Origin: Nostoc linckia FACHB-104
GTDB lineage: Bacteria > Cyanobacteriota > Cyanobacteriia > Cyanobacteriales > Nostocaceae
Assembly (NCBI RefSeq): GCF_014696615.1
Contig: NZ_JACJQJ010000030.1
Location: 32,620-96,619 of the forward strand
DNA length: 64,000 nt
Reading direction: 5' to 3'
The notes under the pieces: generated by a model
The model's database searches: none
The model's input: only the letters and a program-made list of their open reading frames with translations
What the model was told of the DNA's origin: nothing
Translations under genes and position numbers: made by a program
In this document: positions 37,681 to 45,105 of the stretch, one piece after another
How the letters are laid out: every line of letters begins with the position of its first letter
Numbering within the stretch: the first letter of the stretch is position 1

Positions 37681-38361
37681 CTATTGAGCTGGAATTAACC
37701 CCAGCTTAAAAGCAGCTATCACAGCTTGAGTCCGGCTAGTAACCTGCAATTTCTCAAAAATATTTGTTAAGTGAGCTTTCACAGTCACCACTTTAATATA
37801 TAAAGTCTTGGCGATTTCTTCATTAGAATCTCCTCGGACTAAACAATACAAAACTTCTTGTTCTCTTTCGCTCAGATTCAGCTTTTGACGTGTTAAAGTA
37901 TCTGCCTCGGAATTAGCCCAAAATCTGCGGAAAAAACTACTAGCAACTTCCGTAGGTAAATAAATCTCAGACCGAAGTGTAGTAGCGATCGCCTCTCGTA
38001 ATTGTGTCGTTGCACGAGTTTTAAACACGTAACCTTTAGCCCCAGCTTGCATTGCGCGAAAAATTGCATCATCGTCTTGGTGAGCAGACAAAACTAAAAC
38101 TTTCCCCTTAAACGAAATTTGTTTTAAGCGCTCAAGAGTAGCAATACCATCACCTGAAGCTAATTCTAAATCAAGCAGAATTAAAACAGGTTGCTTTTGA
38201 TGAGCAAGGGTGACAGCTTGATCTGTTGATACAGCTTCAGCCACAACTTTTAAAGGTAACTGTCCACTGTTACTATAAAAATTCAGCAGAGTTTTTAATC
38301 CTTGGCGAAAGCGCTGATCATCATCTACAAGCATTACTGGTAGCTGCTGATTAATAGTCAT
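37681..38361 (-). CDS. NarL/LuxR-type response regulator
   Basis: 226 residues. The receiver has [11 protein letters not shown] (acidic pocket), [13 protein letters not shown] (phospho-Asp near 61) and VLSAHQDDD with a Lys in YVFKTR. The LuxR helix-turn-helix is canonical: [20 protein letters not shown], then [16 protein letters not shown]. It starts 15 bases after the stop of the histidine kinase and ends just upstream of the kinase-like gene, placing it at the head of the minus-strand injection-system run. It may control that run or the divergent sheath operon (inference). Confidence 0.9.
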   Translation of the reverse strand: MTINQQLPVMLVDDDQRFRQGLKTLLNFYSNSGQLPLKVVAEAVSTDQAVTLAHQKQPVLILLDLELASGDGIATLERLKQISFKGKVLVLSAHQDDDAIFRAMQAGAKGYVFKTRATTQLREAIATTLRSEIYLPTEVASSFFRRFWANSEADTLTRQKLNLSEREQEVLYCLVRGDSNEEIAKTLYIKVVTVKAHLTNIFEKLQVTSRTQAVIAAFKLGLIPAQ

Positions 38362-38376
38362 GTCAAAAATCTCCTA

Positions 38377-39525
38377 TCAATTTGTAGAGCGGGGTAAGCT
38401 GATAAAAAACTGGGCACCACCCTGTAAAGAATTCTGCGCCCAAAGACTTCCACGATGGTCAAGCACAATTTTTTTAGCAATAGTTAAACCAAGTCCCGTA
38501 CCACCTAAACGACGAGAATAAAAAGGAGTAAATATTTTATTAATATCTTCTGTAGATAGCCCTTGCCCTTGGTCAGATATACAAATTAATACTTCATTTT
38601 GAAATATCTGCCAGCTACAGCTAATAATTCCAAATAATGGGCTAAAGTGAACTGCATTACTAAGTAAATTCTCAAAAACCTGCTTTATCTGTAAGCGGTC
38701 TATTGGCAAGATATTAGAGGTTTCAGGGTAATATATTTGGAGTTGCTTCTGCTCAATTAAAGGCTTTAATCCTTGAACAGTTTCATTTAATATACTTTTC
38801 AAGTCATGCAGCGCAATTCTTAACTTTGTCTTTTGGCTACAATAAATTAGTTCAGTTAAGTTACTATCTAAATCCTGAATACTGTCACGAATAATAGCAG
38901 CTTGTTCTTGCCAAGGGCTATCTGTTAATGCCTGAGATAAATTTTCAGCATAAATACCAATTGTTGCCAAAGTATGGCGCAACTGATGTCCAGCACGTTG
39001 AATTACTTGTTCGAGTAGCTGAATCTCAGATTTTTGCTGTCTAGATTCTAAATACATGTCCAAATACTTGCTAACTAACATAGCAGTTTGCTTCACCTCC
39101 TGTTGCAAATTTAGAGATAGAGGCTCATGAGCAAGTACTAGAATATATTCATGGTTTTGATTTCTATATCCTAAAGGACAAATATAACAAAGTGATGAAT
39201 TAAAAGCAGTAATATTTATTTCATATAAACTAAAATTAGTATAAAAGTTTTCTAAGTATTCTTGTGAATTCAAATAATCTAATGTTTTTCGGCAAAGTGG
39301 TTTATTTTGCTGCTCATGAGTAATTTCTTGATGATTTCCTATAGATGGATCGTGATAAATAATCCGCGACCAATAAATAGGATATCGCGCTGTTAAATGC
39401 TCTATTTGTAGTTGACAGAAGCTGTATAATTCTGATGACCTAGAAACCAGGAAAGTAGTGTTGATGTTTTGGGTAAAGGTACCTAAAACTCTAGCTGGAC
39501 TTTTTGTTGTAGTCTGCATATTCAT
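38377..39525 (-). CDS. Sensor histidine kinase of the injection-system cluster
   Basis: About 382 residues from ATG at 39525; the open frame runs back to 39618, but those codons come from a palindromic repeat. The N-terminal 170 residues resemble a degenerate GAF-like sensor with no membrane helix. The H-box region is IQRAGHQLRHTLATIGIY. The HATPase has N-box NLLSNAVHFSP, G1 ISDQGQGLS, an F-box (FTPFYSRR) and G2 GGTGLGLTIAKK, all intact. It is co-transcribed with the response regulator 15 bases downstream. It is a cytoplasmic kinase, so the signal is likely internal. Confidence 0.85.
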   Translation of the reverse strand: MNMQTTTKSPARVLGTFTQNINTTFLVSRSSELYSFCQLQIEHLTARYPIYWSRIIYHDPSIGNHQEITHEQQNKPLCRKTLDYLNSQEYLENFYTNFSLYEINITAFNSSLCYICPLGYRNQNHEYILVLAHEPLSLNLQQEVKQTAMLVSKYLDMYLESRQQKSEIQLLEQVIQRAGHQLRHTLATIGIYAENLSQALTDSPWQEQAAIIRDSIQDLDSNLTELIYCSQKTKLRIALHDLKSILNETVQGLKPLIEQKQLQIYYPETSNILPIDRLQIKQVFENLLSNAVHFSPLFGIISCSWQIFQNEVLICISDQGQGLSTEDINKIFTPFYSRRLGGTGLGLTIAKKIVLDHRGSLWAQNSLQGGAQFFISLPRSTN

Positions 39526-39591
39526 GTCAACGACTTTGAACGCCAAGAAATTACCAGTTTGAAAGAAGGATACGATAATTAAATAAAGCAG

Positions 39592-39611
39592 GGGTGCAAA
39601 GCTTTGCACCC
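39592..39611. repeat. Intergenic palindrome, family member 5
   Basis: A perfect 20-bp palindrome, GGGTGCAAAGCTTTGCACCC, upstream of the histidine-kinase start. It makes an artificial N-terminal extension of the kinase frame. Confidence 0.8.
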
Positions 39612-39802
39612 TTACCAATAATTGATTTGTTGCAAAGGAGCTTTTAGATTGGCATTAATTTGAAATAATGAACCTCGCTTGCGTTGATTGCTATAACTAC
39701 ATTTTTACTCAGTTGCCAGTTTTCACCAGGCAAGATATGCCTGTTAAGCCAGAACTTAAAAAAATTCTTCTAATACACTTTTCGCTATATAGTTATATAA
39801 AC

Positions 39803-39986
39803 AGGATTTACGCAACTAGCACAGTGATCCTCTGGCATAAGAGTCAAGAGTCAAGGGTCAAAAATCTAGGTTTTTTTTGGACTCTTGACATTTGAACGCC
39901 AGTTCACTCAACGGAGGTTCCCTCCGCACGTGACTGGCTCCCCTAGACAAACCTAAACGAAAAAAATATGACACTTGCGTAAGCCT
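39803..39986. mobile_element. MITE-like element, copy 2, with internal hairpin
   Basis: 184 bp bounded by AGGATTTACGCAA and TTGCGTAAGCCT, related to the element at 21951-22096 but in the opposite orientation. It carries extra sequence with its own hairpin (GCCAGTTCAC against GTGACTGGC, about 39900-39942). It sits in the 655-bp divergent gap (39526-40180) between the histidine kinase and the Pvc16-type gene. Apart from this element and the palindrome I see no gene there; promoters for both directions should lie in it. Confidence 0.75.
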
Positions 39987-40180
39987 TAATAAATAAAAAT
40001 TTACACAAAAGGCAATACAGAAATAAACCAAACTTGATGCTAACTAATACCCACTCTACTATTTACTTAATGCTTCCTAATTCTTAGTTGCTTTTTTCAA
40101 GAAAGTTGATACAAAAGTCCAATTACTATATTCAGAGTTTGCTTGTAATCTATATGTAAATAGATTCATCTGCTAGCTCT

Positions 40181-41029
40181 ATGCTTATTAGTCTCCTACA
40201 AACTCTTGCAGAAATTCTAGCTGGAGGAACATCTCTTACCAGTATGGAGCAAATTGACTTTAATCTTCCTGGTAGTAGAGCGAATGGAGATGCAGTCCCT
40301 CTGCTCAATTTGTACTTGTATGACATTCGTTTGTCAAACCAATTACAACAAGCTGGTAGGCAGGTAGAGCGTATGTTTTTAGAAGGAGGATTGCCAACTT
40401 CTACTGTCACTCAATTACCTACTTGGTTTGATATTTCATTAATGTTAACAGCCTGGGATCGTACAGCCTTGGGTGAGTATCATCTTTTGACAGAAGCATT
40501 ATCTTTGCTACTACGTCATGGCTCTCTAAAAGAGGAGTTTTTAGCTCCTGAACTATGCGGTTATGGGCAGTTACCTATGACAGTTGCTAGTTCACCACCT
40601 ATTGAGGTTGGCTCTTTATGGGGTTGTCTTAACCTCCCTTTGCGCCCAGCTGTACACATAACAGTAACGGCTCCTTTAGGTTCGGAAAAAACTTCAGTCC
40701 CCTTAATTTGGGAAAGAATTGTCAGTCTTTACAACCAACAGCAACAGAATGCAAAAAATTTAGTGTTAGCTCAACATCGGGTTTCCATCACCGGAATTGT
40801 GAAAAATGCAGTCACAAATATGCCCCTTGGCGAAACCACAGTAACTTTAAGGGGAACTGAAAAGTCAGTAAAAAGTAACCAAGAAGGGTTGTTTTGGTTT
40901 GATAATCTTGCCTTCGGTAACTATGTTTTAATCCTGACTTGTCCTGGTTATGTAACTCAGACCTGCAATGCATTAGTGGATGGTAAAACTTACACTTTTA
41001 AAGAAGTAGCCCTTACTCCTGAAAGTTAG
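40181..41029 (+). CDS. Pvc16/DUF4255-type cap protein with carboxypeptidase-regulatory-like domain
   Basis: 282 residues. The first 190 match DUF4255, the tail-terminator (Afp16/Pvc16) family: LLQTLAEILAGGTSL, then AVPLLNLYLYDIRLSNQLQQ, a long middle and LWGCLNLPLRPAVHITVTAP. Residues about 205-280 form a CarboxypepD_reg-like beta domain (ITGIVKNAVTNMPLGETTV and FWFDNLAFGNYVLILTCPGY). A second, plain DUF4255 protein is encoded at 54792, so one may cap the tube and the other the sheath or a variant. It heads the + strand structural run. Confidence 0.82.
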   Translation: MLISLLQTLAEILAGGTSLTSMEQIDFNLPGSRANGDAVPLLNLYLYDIRLSNQLQQAGRQVERMFLEGGLPTSTVTQLPTWFDISLMLTAWDRTALGEYHLLTEALSLLLRHGSLKEEFLAPELCGYGQLPMTVASSPPIEVGSLWGCLNLPLRPAVHITVTAPLGSEKTSVPLIWERIVSLYNQQQQNAKNLVLAQHRVSITGIVKNAVTNMPLGETTVTLRGTEKSVKSNQEGLFWFDNLAFGNYVLILTCPGYVTQTCNALVDGKTYTFKEVALTPES

Positions 41030-41189
41030 TTATTTCCTACGGTTTTATGCAGCCAAGTCTTATGAATATACCTTAAGTTTGTCTTTTGTCAATTTTCATT
41101 AGGATATTCGCAAATGATGAACACTCAAATTAACAAAAAATGTGCGATCTAAACCTACACAATCTTAATCCTGATTTGGAGAAACATTC

Positions 41190-42866
41190 ATGACCAGACT
41201 TGATTATTCTGCCCCTGGTGTTTATGTTGAAGAAGTTAACCGGGGTAGCCGAGCGATTGAAGGTGTCAGCACTGCAATTGCTGGTTTTGTGGGTTTTACA
41301 GAAGATGTACGCAATGGTGCAGAAGTTTTTAAACCCATGTTAGTCACCAATTGGTCGCAATATCTCAAATATTTTTCCCGTCCCAATTCTGATGGCTATA
41401 CAGACTTTAATGCTTATTTACCTCATGCAGTGAATGGCTATTTTTTAAATGGTGGTGGTCGCTGCTGGATTGTGAGTATTGGGACTCAATTACCTGGTAC
41501 ACCTAAACCCACAGCTTTAGAACCTGCTACAGTCCAAATTAATGGACGAGGAAATCGGGCATCGCTAATTTTTAATTTACGTCCTGAGCAAGCAATTGGT
41601 GGGTCAATTGAGATTTTAGTGAGCGATGGTACACCGCGCCCACTACCAGAAGGTACAGAAGGCGAACCCCCAGCCAATACAGGCGAGTATTTCACCATCC
41701 AGATTCGCCGGGGGGAGGAAATTCTAGAGCAATACGAAAACTTGACGATGAATTCTGAGGTACCTCCTCAGATAGGAACATATGCGATCGCAGCATTAAG
41801 AAATTCGATGTATGTCGCTGCGATCGAAGCATCACAAACAGGACGACCTTTAGCGAGACGGCCTGTCAATGGTCAATATGAACTAGCTCCCCCCATAATT
41901 CCCTCTACGCCCGATCGCTTTGCTAGAGATGTAGAAGGGATACGCGATGACCGCACAGGGGTACGTGGTCTGTTTGAAATAGATGAAATCACAATGATTG
42001 CTTGCCCCGACCTAATGCGAGCTTACGAAGCTGGACTCATGACCTTGGAGCAAGTCCACGGGATTATGGAACTGATGATTAGTATGTGTGAAGGCTCTAC
42101 TAGTGGAGACATTCCTAATCCACCCAATCGCATGGTCTTATTTGACTCACCACCCGATCGCACTAAACCCCAAGAGGTTGTTGACTGGTTAAATAACTTT
42201 AACCGTCGTTCCATGTTTGCAGCGCTGTACTACCCTTGGGTGAAAGTTGCTAACCCACGCAACGCCGGCAGGCCAATTCTTGTCCCACCTTGCGGTCACA
42301 TGATGGGTGTTTGGGGTCGCATTGATGAAACCAGGGGAGTACACAAAGCACCTGCCAATGAAGTGCCTAGAGGCGTAATTGGCCTAGCTTATGATGTAAA
42401 TTTCCGAGAGCAAGAACTTTTGAACCCCATTGGCATTAACTGCATTCGCAGCTTCCCCAATCGCGGAATCCGTATCTGGGGAGCAAGAACTCTCGTTGAG
42501 CCAGATGTCACCGAATGGCGTTACATTAGCGTCCGCAGACTGATGAGCTACATTGAGAGATCTCTGGAATTGGGTACACAATGGGTCGTTTTTGAACCCA
42601 ACGATGCAGAAACCTGGGCCCGTGTGCGACGCAATGTCAGCGTCTTCTTAGAACGCATTTGGCGTGAAGGAGCTTTGTTTGGAGCCACAGCTAAGCAATC
42701 CTATTACGTTAAATGTGATGCAGAAATTAACCCTCCAGAAACGAGGATGTTAGGTCGGATGTATATCGAAGTGGGTGTTTGCCCTGTTAGACCTGCAGAG
42801 TTTGTCGTTTTTCGGATTAGTCAATGGGACCCTGCTGAATCAGAAACTGCTGGCGTTGCTAACTAA
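41190..42866 (+). CDS. Contractile sheath protein
   Basis: 558 residues. The N-terminus is typical of eCIS and phage sheaths: YSAPGVYVEEVNRGSRAIEG, then TAIAGFVGFTED. The conserved C-terminal core includes VPPCGHMMGVWGRIDETRGV, HKAPANEVPRG, GIRIWGARTL and YISVRRLMSYIERSLE. It forms the contractile outer cylinder. Only one sheath gene is present, unlike the three of Afp/PVC. GGAG seven or so bases before ATG is a strong ribosome-binding site, fitting a highly made protein. No gene lies in the flanking gaps (161 and 109 bases). Confidence 0.95.
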   Translation: MTRLDYSAPGVYVEEVNRGSRAIEGVSTAIAGFVGFTEDVRNGAEVFKPMLVTNWSQYLKYFSRPNSDGYTDFNAYLPHAVNGYFLNGGGRCWIVSIGTQLPGTPKPTALEPATVQINGRGNRASLIFNLRPEQAIGGSIEILVSDGTPRPLPEGTEGEPPANTGEYFTIQIRRGEEILEQYENLTMNSEVPPQIGTYAIAALRNSMYVAAIEASQTGRPLARRPVNGQYELAPPIIPSTPDRFARDVEGIRDDRTGVRGLFEIDEITMIACPDLMRAYEAGLMTLEQVHGIMELMISMCEGSTSGDIPNPPNRMVLFDSPPDRTKPQEVVDWLNNFNRRSMFAALYYPWVKVANPRNAGRPILVPPCGHMMGVWGRIDETRGVHKAPANEVPRGVIGLAYDVNFREQELLNPIGINCIRSFPNRGIRIWGARTLVEPDVTEWRYISVRRLMSYIERSLELGTQWVVFEPNDAETWARVRRNVSVFLERIWREGALFGATAKQSYYVKCDAEINPPETRMLGRMYIEVGVCPVRPAEFVVFRISQWDPAESETAGVAN

Positions 42867-42975
42867 CTACGCGATTATATTCAGCAGATTTTGTTCATTG
42901 TTCATATTGCCTTTGTTCGCTGTTATTTGAACATAATTCATATTTCAACTTACTCAATCAATCAGGAGAATAAAA

Positions 42976-43458
42976 ATGGCCGCAGGTGATAATTCCGCAG
43001 CTCAAAAATTTGTTCAAGGCTGTAAGTTTAAAGTTACGTTAGATAACTTGGGGACACAATACGCTATGAGTGTCTCGAACCAATCAATCGAAACTCCAAC
43101 GACTCCATTAAACGTAGGATTTTCCAGCCAAGGACAACCAGGCATTCCTATACAAGCACCATTACCAGCCTTACAGCAAGACGCTACCAAAATAACAGTA
43201 CAGTTTGCAACCTTACAAGGTGATATTAAAGTTCGTCAATGGTATGACCAATGTACTACAGGCCAGTTAGCTGCTAATAAACAAGAAATGATGTGGATTG
43301 AATACACCACAGATAATCAACCAGGACATTCATCACACTTAAGTGGCGCATTTCCAACTAGCTATAGAAAAGAGGATTTGGGTTTAGATGCTACTAGCAA
43401 AGTTCAAATAGAAACTGTAGAAATCATCGGTACAAATTACGAGGTGCAAGCAGCTTAA
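42976..43458 (+). CDS. Probable inner tube protein (Cis1-type)
   Basis: 160 residues directly after the sheath gene, where the tube gene lies in nearly all contractile systems. The sequence is beta-rich, with a repeated Thr/Gln/Pro-rich middle (IPIQAPLPALQQDATKITVQ) and an ending AFPTSYRKEDLGLDATSKVQ, then IETVEIIGTNYEV. That ending resembles the C-terminal tube strand (PTSY, then EELEIAFEGM) of the gp19-like gene that follows. The N-terminal half does not look like classical gp19, so the assignment rests partly on position. AGGAG precedes the ATG. A hairpin follows the stop. Confidence 0.65.
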   Translation: MAAGDNSAAQKFVQGCKFKVTLDNLGTQYAMSVSNQSIETPTTPLNVGFSSQGQPGIPIQAPLPALQQDATKITVQFATLQGDIKVRQWYDQCTTGQLAANKQEMMWIEYTTDNQPGHSSHLSGAFPTSYRKEDLGLDATSKVQIETVEIIGTNYEVQAA

Positions 43459-43483
43459 TAGTAATTCAGCGATAAGTTTTAAC

Positions 43484-43510
43484 GGTAGCTTTGCAAGTTG
43501 CCAAGCTACC
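43484..43510 (+). terminator. Hairpin between the two tube genes
   Basis: GGTAGCTT at 43484-43491 pairs with AAGCTACC at 43503-43510 across an 11-base loop and is followed by TCTCTTTTTC. It has the form of an intrinsic terminator or attenuator. The next gene starts 30 bases later, so partial read-through is expected. Confidence 0.65.
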
Positions 43511-43540
43511 TCTCTTTTTCAAGTTTATTAACAAAAAATT

Positions 43541-44068
43541 ATGGTTACCAAAGATTACGCTTGGCTGACAAGTTGTAGTTTTTACATCGAACTGAGTCTA
43601 GATAACTCCAATGATAAAGTCGATGGCATATTTATGAATTGTCAGGGATTACAACGCACCCAAGAAGTGATTCAAATTTGTGAAGTTACTCCCCAAAAGT
43701 GGGGAATGAAAGAAAGTAAGGGACGTATAGCTAGAACTAAAATTCCTGGGAATGATAATAGCAATAATATTACCCTGCGTAGAGGGTTAACTTACTCTAC
43801 AAGATTTTGGGATTGGTTCGACAGTATTCAACAAGGCAATTGGGCTAAAAAACGTCAAGTAATTTCTCTAAATATCTGCAATAATGCGATGGGTAGACAA
43901 GTACAAGCAAGGTACGAATTAGATGGGGCTTGGCCAACAAGTTATACACTAGCTGATATTCAGATTGATAAAACTGAGTTAGCTATTGAAGAATTAGAAA
44001 TCGCTTTTGAAGGAATGAAGCGTGCGCCTTTGCCAGATATAGAACGTACTTTAAAAGATAGCTTTTGA
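43541..44068 (+). CDS. Tail tube protein, gp19 family
   Basis: 175 residues. Family features are plain: CSFYIELSLDNSNDKVDGIF, then NCQGLQRTQEVIQI, NNITLRRGLTYSTRFWDWFD and, at the end, LDGAWPTSYTLADIQIDKTE with AIEELEIAFEGM. It polymerises into the inner tube or forms a specialised ring. It is paralogous to the tube-like gene at 34027, which lies with the spike genes. Its separation from the preceding tube gene by a hairpin suggests different expression levels. Confidence 0.9.
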   Translation: MVTKDYAWLTSCSFYIELSLDNSNDKVDGIFMNCQGLQRTQEVIQICEVTPQKWGMKESKGRIARTKIPGNDNSNNITLRRGLTYSTRFWDWFDSIQQGNWAKKRQVISLNICNNAMGRQVQARYELDGAWPTSYTLADIQIDKTELAIEELEIAFEGMKRAPLPDIERTLKDSF

Positions 44069-44166
44069 GGGATTTATAGCTAACATAATTGAAAAACAAA
44101 ATATGAATATTAGATTGTTGAAATGAAAAAAATAAAATTTGCTATTAAAGCTACTAGGAAAAAATT

Positions 44167-44514
44167 ATGTTTCAAAAAGAATTTGAATTTACACTTCCTA
44201 AAGGGTATATAGACAGTGATGGTAATCTCCATCGCAAGGGAATTATGCGACTAGCAACAGCAATGGATGAAATTGCACCAATGCGAGATCCGCGTGTGAA
44301 ATCTAATTTATCTTACGCCACCATCATTATTCTATCTCGCGTAATTACTCGCCTTGGAGCTTTGTCTGAAATTAGTCCTATAGTAGTAGAAAATTTTTTT
44401 GCTCAGGATGTGAGTTATCTTCAAGATTTTTATCGCCATATCAATGGTTTGGAAAACAAAAATCATCTGTCTTTAGAGACAGACAATGATATTGAAACTC
44501 TTATTGCTACATAG
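44167..44514 (+). CDS. eCIS small assembly protein, paralogue 1 (tail-assembly-chaperone type)
   Basis: 115 residues. The block FEFTLPKGYIDSDGNLHRKG, then IMRLATAMDEIAPMRDPRVK and IILSRVITRLGALSEI is conserved in proteins encoded between tube and baseplate genes of many eCIS. I know of no firm function; by position it may be a tail-assembly chaperone. The C-terminal 20 residues are divergent. The next gene is a clear paralogue with an added zinc-binding tail. Confidence 0.72.
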   Translation: MFQKEFEFTLPKGYIDSDGNLHRKGIMRLATAMDEIAPMRDPRVKSNLSYATIIILSRVITRLGALSEISPIVVENFFAQDVSYLQDFYRHINGLENKNHLSLETDNDIETLIAT

Positions 44515-44527
44515 TTTACTTAATACT

Positions 44528-44908
44528 ATGACCCGAAAAAATTCTCTAAATACTGAATATTCTTTTACTCTACCTACAGGTTTAGTAGATGCTCAAAACC
44601 GAATCCATCGTCAAGGAATTATGCGTTTAGCCACTGCAAAAGATGAAATTATAGTTCAAAAACATCGCAGTGTTCACGAAAATCCTGCATATAGTTTTTT
44701 AGTAATGCTTTCACAAGTTATCACTCGTATTGGCAGCCTAAATTCTGTCAATCTGGATTTACTAGAAACTCTTGTTCTTCGAGATATCAGCTATCTCAAA
44801 GAATTTTATAACCGTGTTAATCAACAAGGGAATGCACATATTCCTACTCAATGTCCTCATTGTAATAATCAGTTTGTAGTTGAGTTAGATCTGGCGGGGG
44901 AGTTATAA
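44528..44908 (+). CDS. eCIS small assembly protein, paralogue 2, with zinc-finger-like tail
   Basis: 126 residues from ATG at 44528; the frame is open further upstream, overlapping the previous gene. It shares with paralogue 1 the pattern YSFTLPTGLVDAQNRIHRQG, then IMRLATAKDEI and LSQVITRIGSLNSV. It adds a C-terminal CPHCNNQFVVELDLAGEL, with one CxxC pair. This tail is common in actinobacterial and cyanobacterial eCIS homologues. Its TAA stop overlaps the probable start of the next small gene. Confidence 0.72.
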   Translation: MTRKNSLNTEYSFTLPTGLVDAQNRIHRQGIMRLATAKDEIIVQKHRSVHENPAYSFLVMLSQVITRIGSLNSVNLDLLETLVLRDISYLKEFYNRVNQQGNAHIPTQCPHCNNQFVVELDLAGEL

Positions 44909-45057
44909 GCTACCCCTCTAACAAGTTATATGAGGAGGTAGCTTTTGTTGCTTACCATTTTCACTGGTCGCAGGATGACATTCTCAATTTAGAACACTCC
45001 ACTCGTAAAAGATGGATTGCAGAGATAAATAAGATTAACCAACAACTACAAGGTTAA
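44905..45057 (+). CDS. DUF6760-like small eCIS protein with non-canonical ATA start
   Basis: A 50-codon frame reading SYPSNKLYEEVAFVAYHFHW, then DDILNLEHSTRKRWIAEINK, a good match to the small eCIS family I recall as DUF6760. No ATG, GTG or TTG exists in this frame between the upstream in-frame TGA (44881-44883) and the TAA at 45055-45057. Homologues begin where ATA stands at 44905-44907. That ATA overlaps the stop of the previous gene (TTATAA). A single G-to-A change from TTATGAGC would explain it, keeping the upstream stop (TGA to TAA) but losing ATG. GGGGGAG lies two bases upstream. Either AUA initiates by coupling or the gene has just been silenced. Confidence 0.65.
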   Translation: MSYPSNKLYEEVAFVAYHFHWSQDDILNLEHSTRKRWIAEINKINQQLQG

Positions 45058-45105
45058 TCTCAAACTCTAACAGATAAACCCACAAAATCATTTATGCAAC
45101 TAACT

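Noticed and set aside
39526..39618. N-terminal membrane extension of the histidine kinase
   Set aside because: The hydrophobic-looking codons derive from a perfect palindromic repeat, and the start there would be TTG; ATG at 39525 is preferred.
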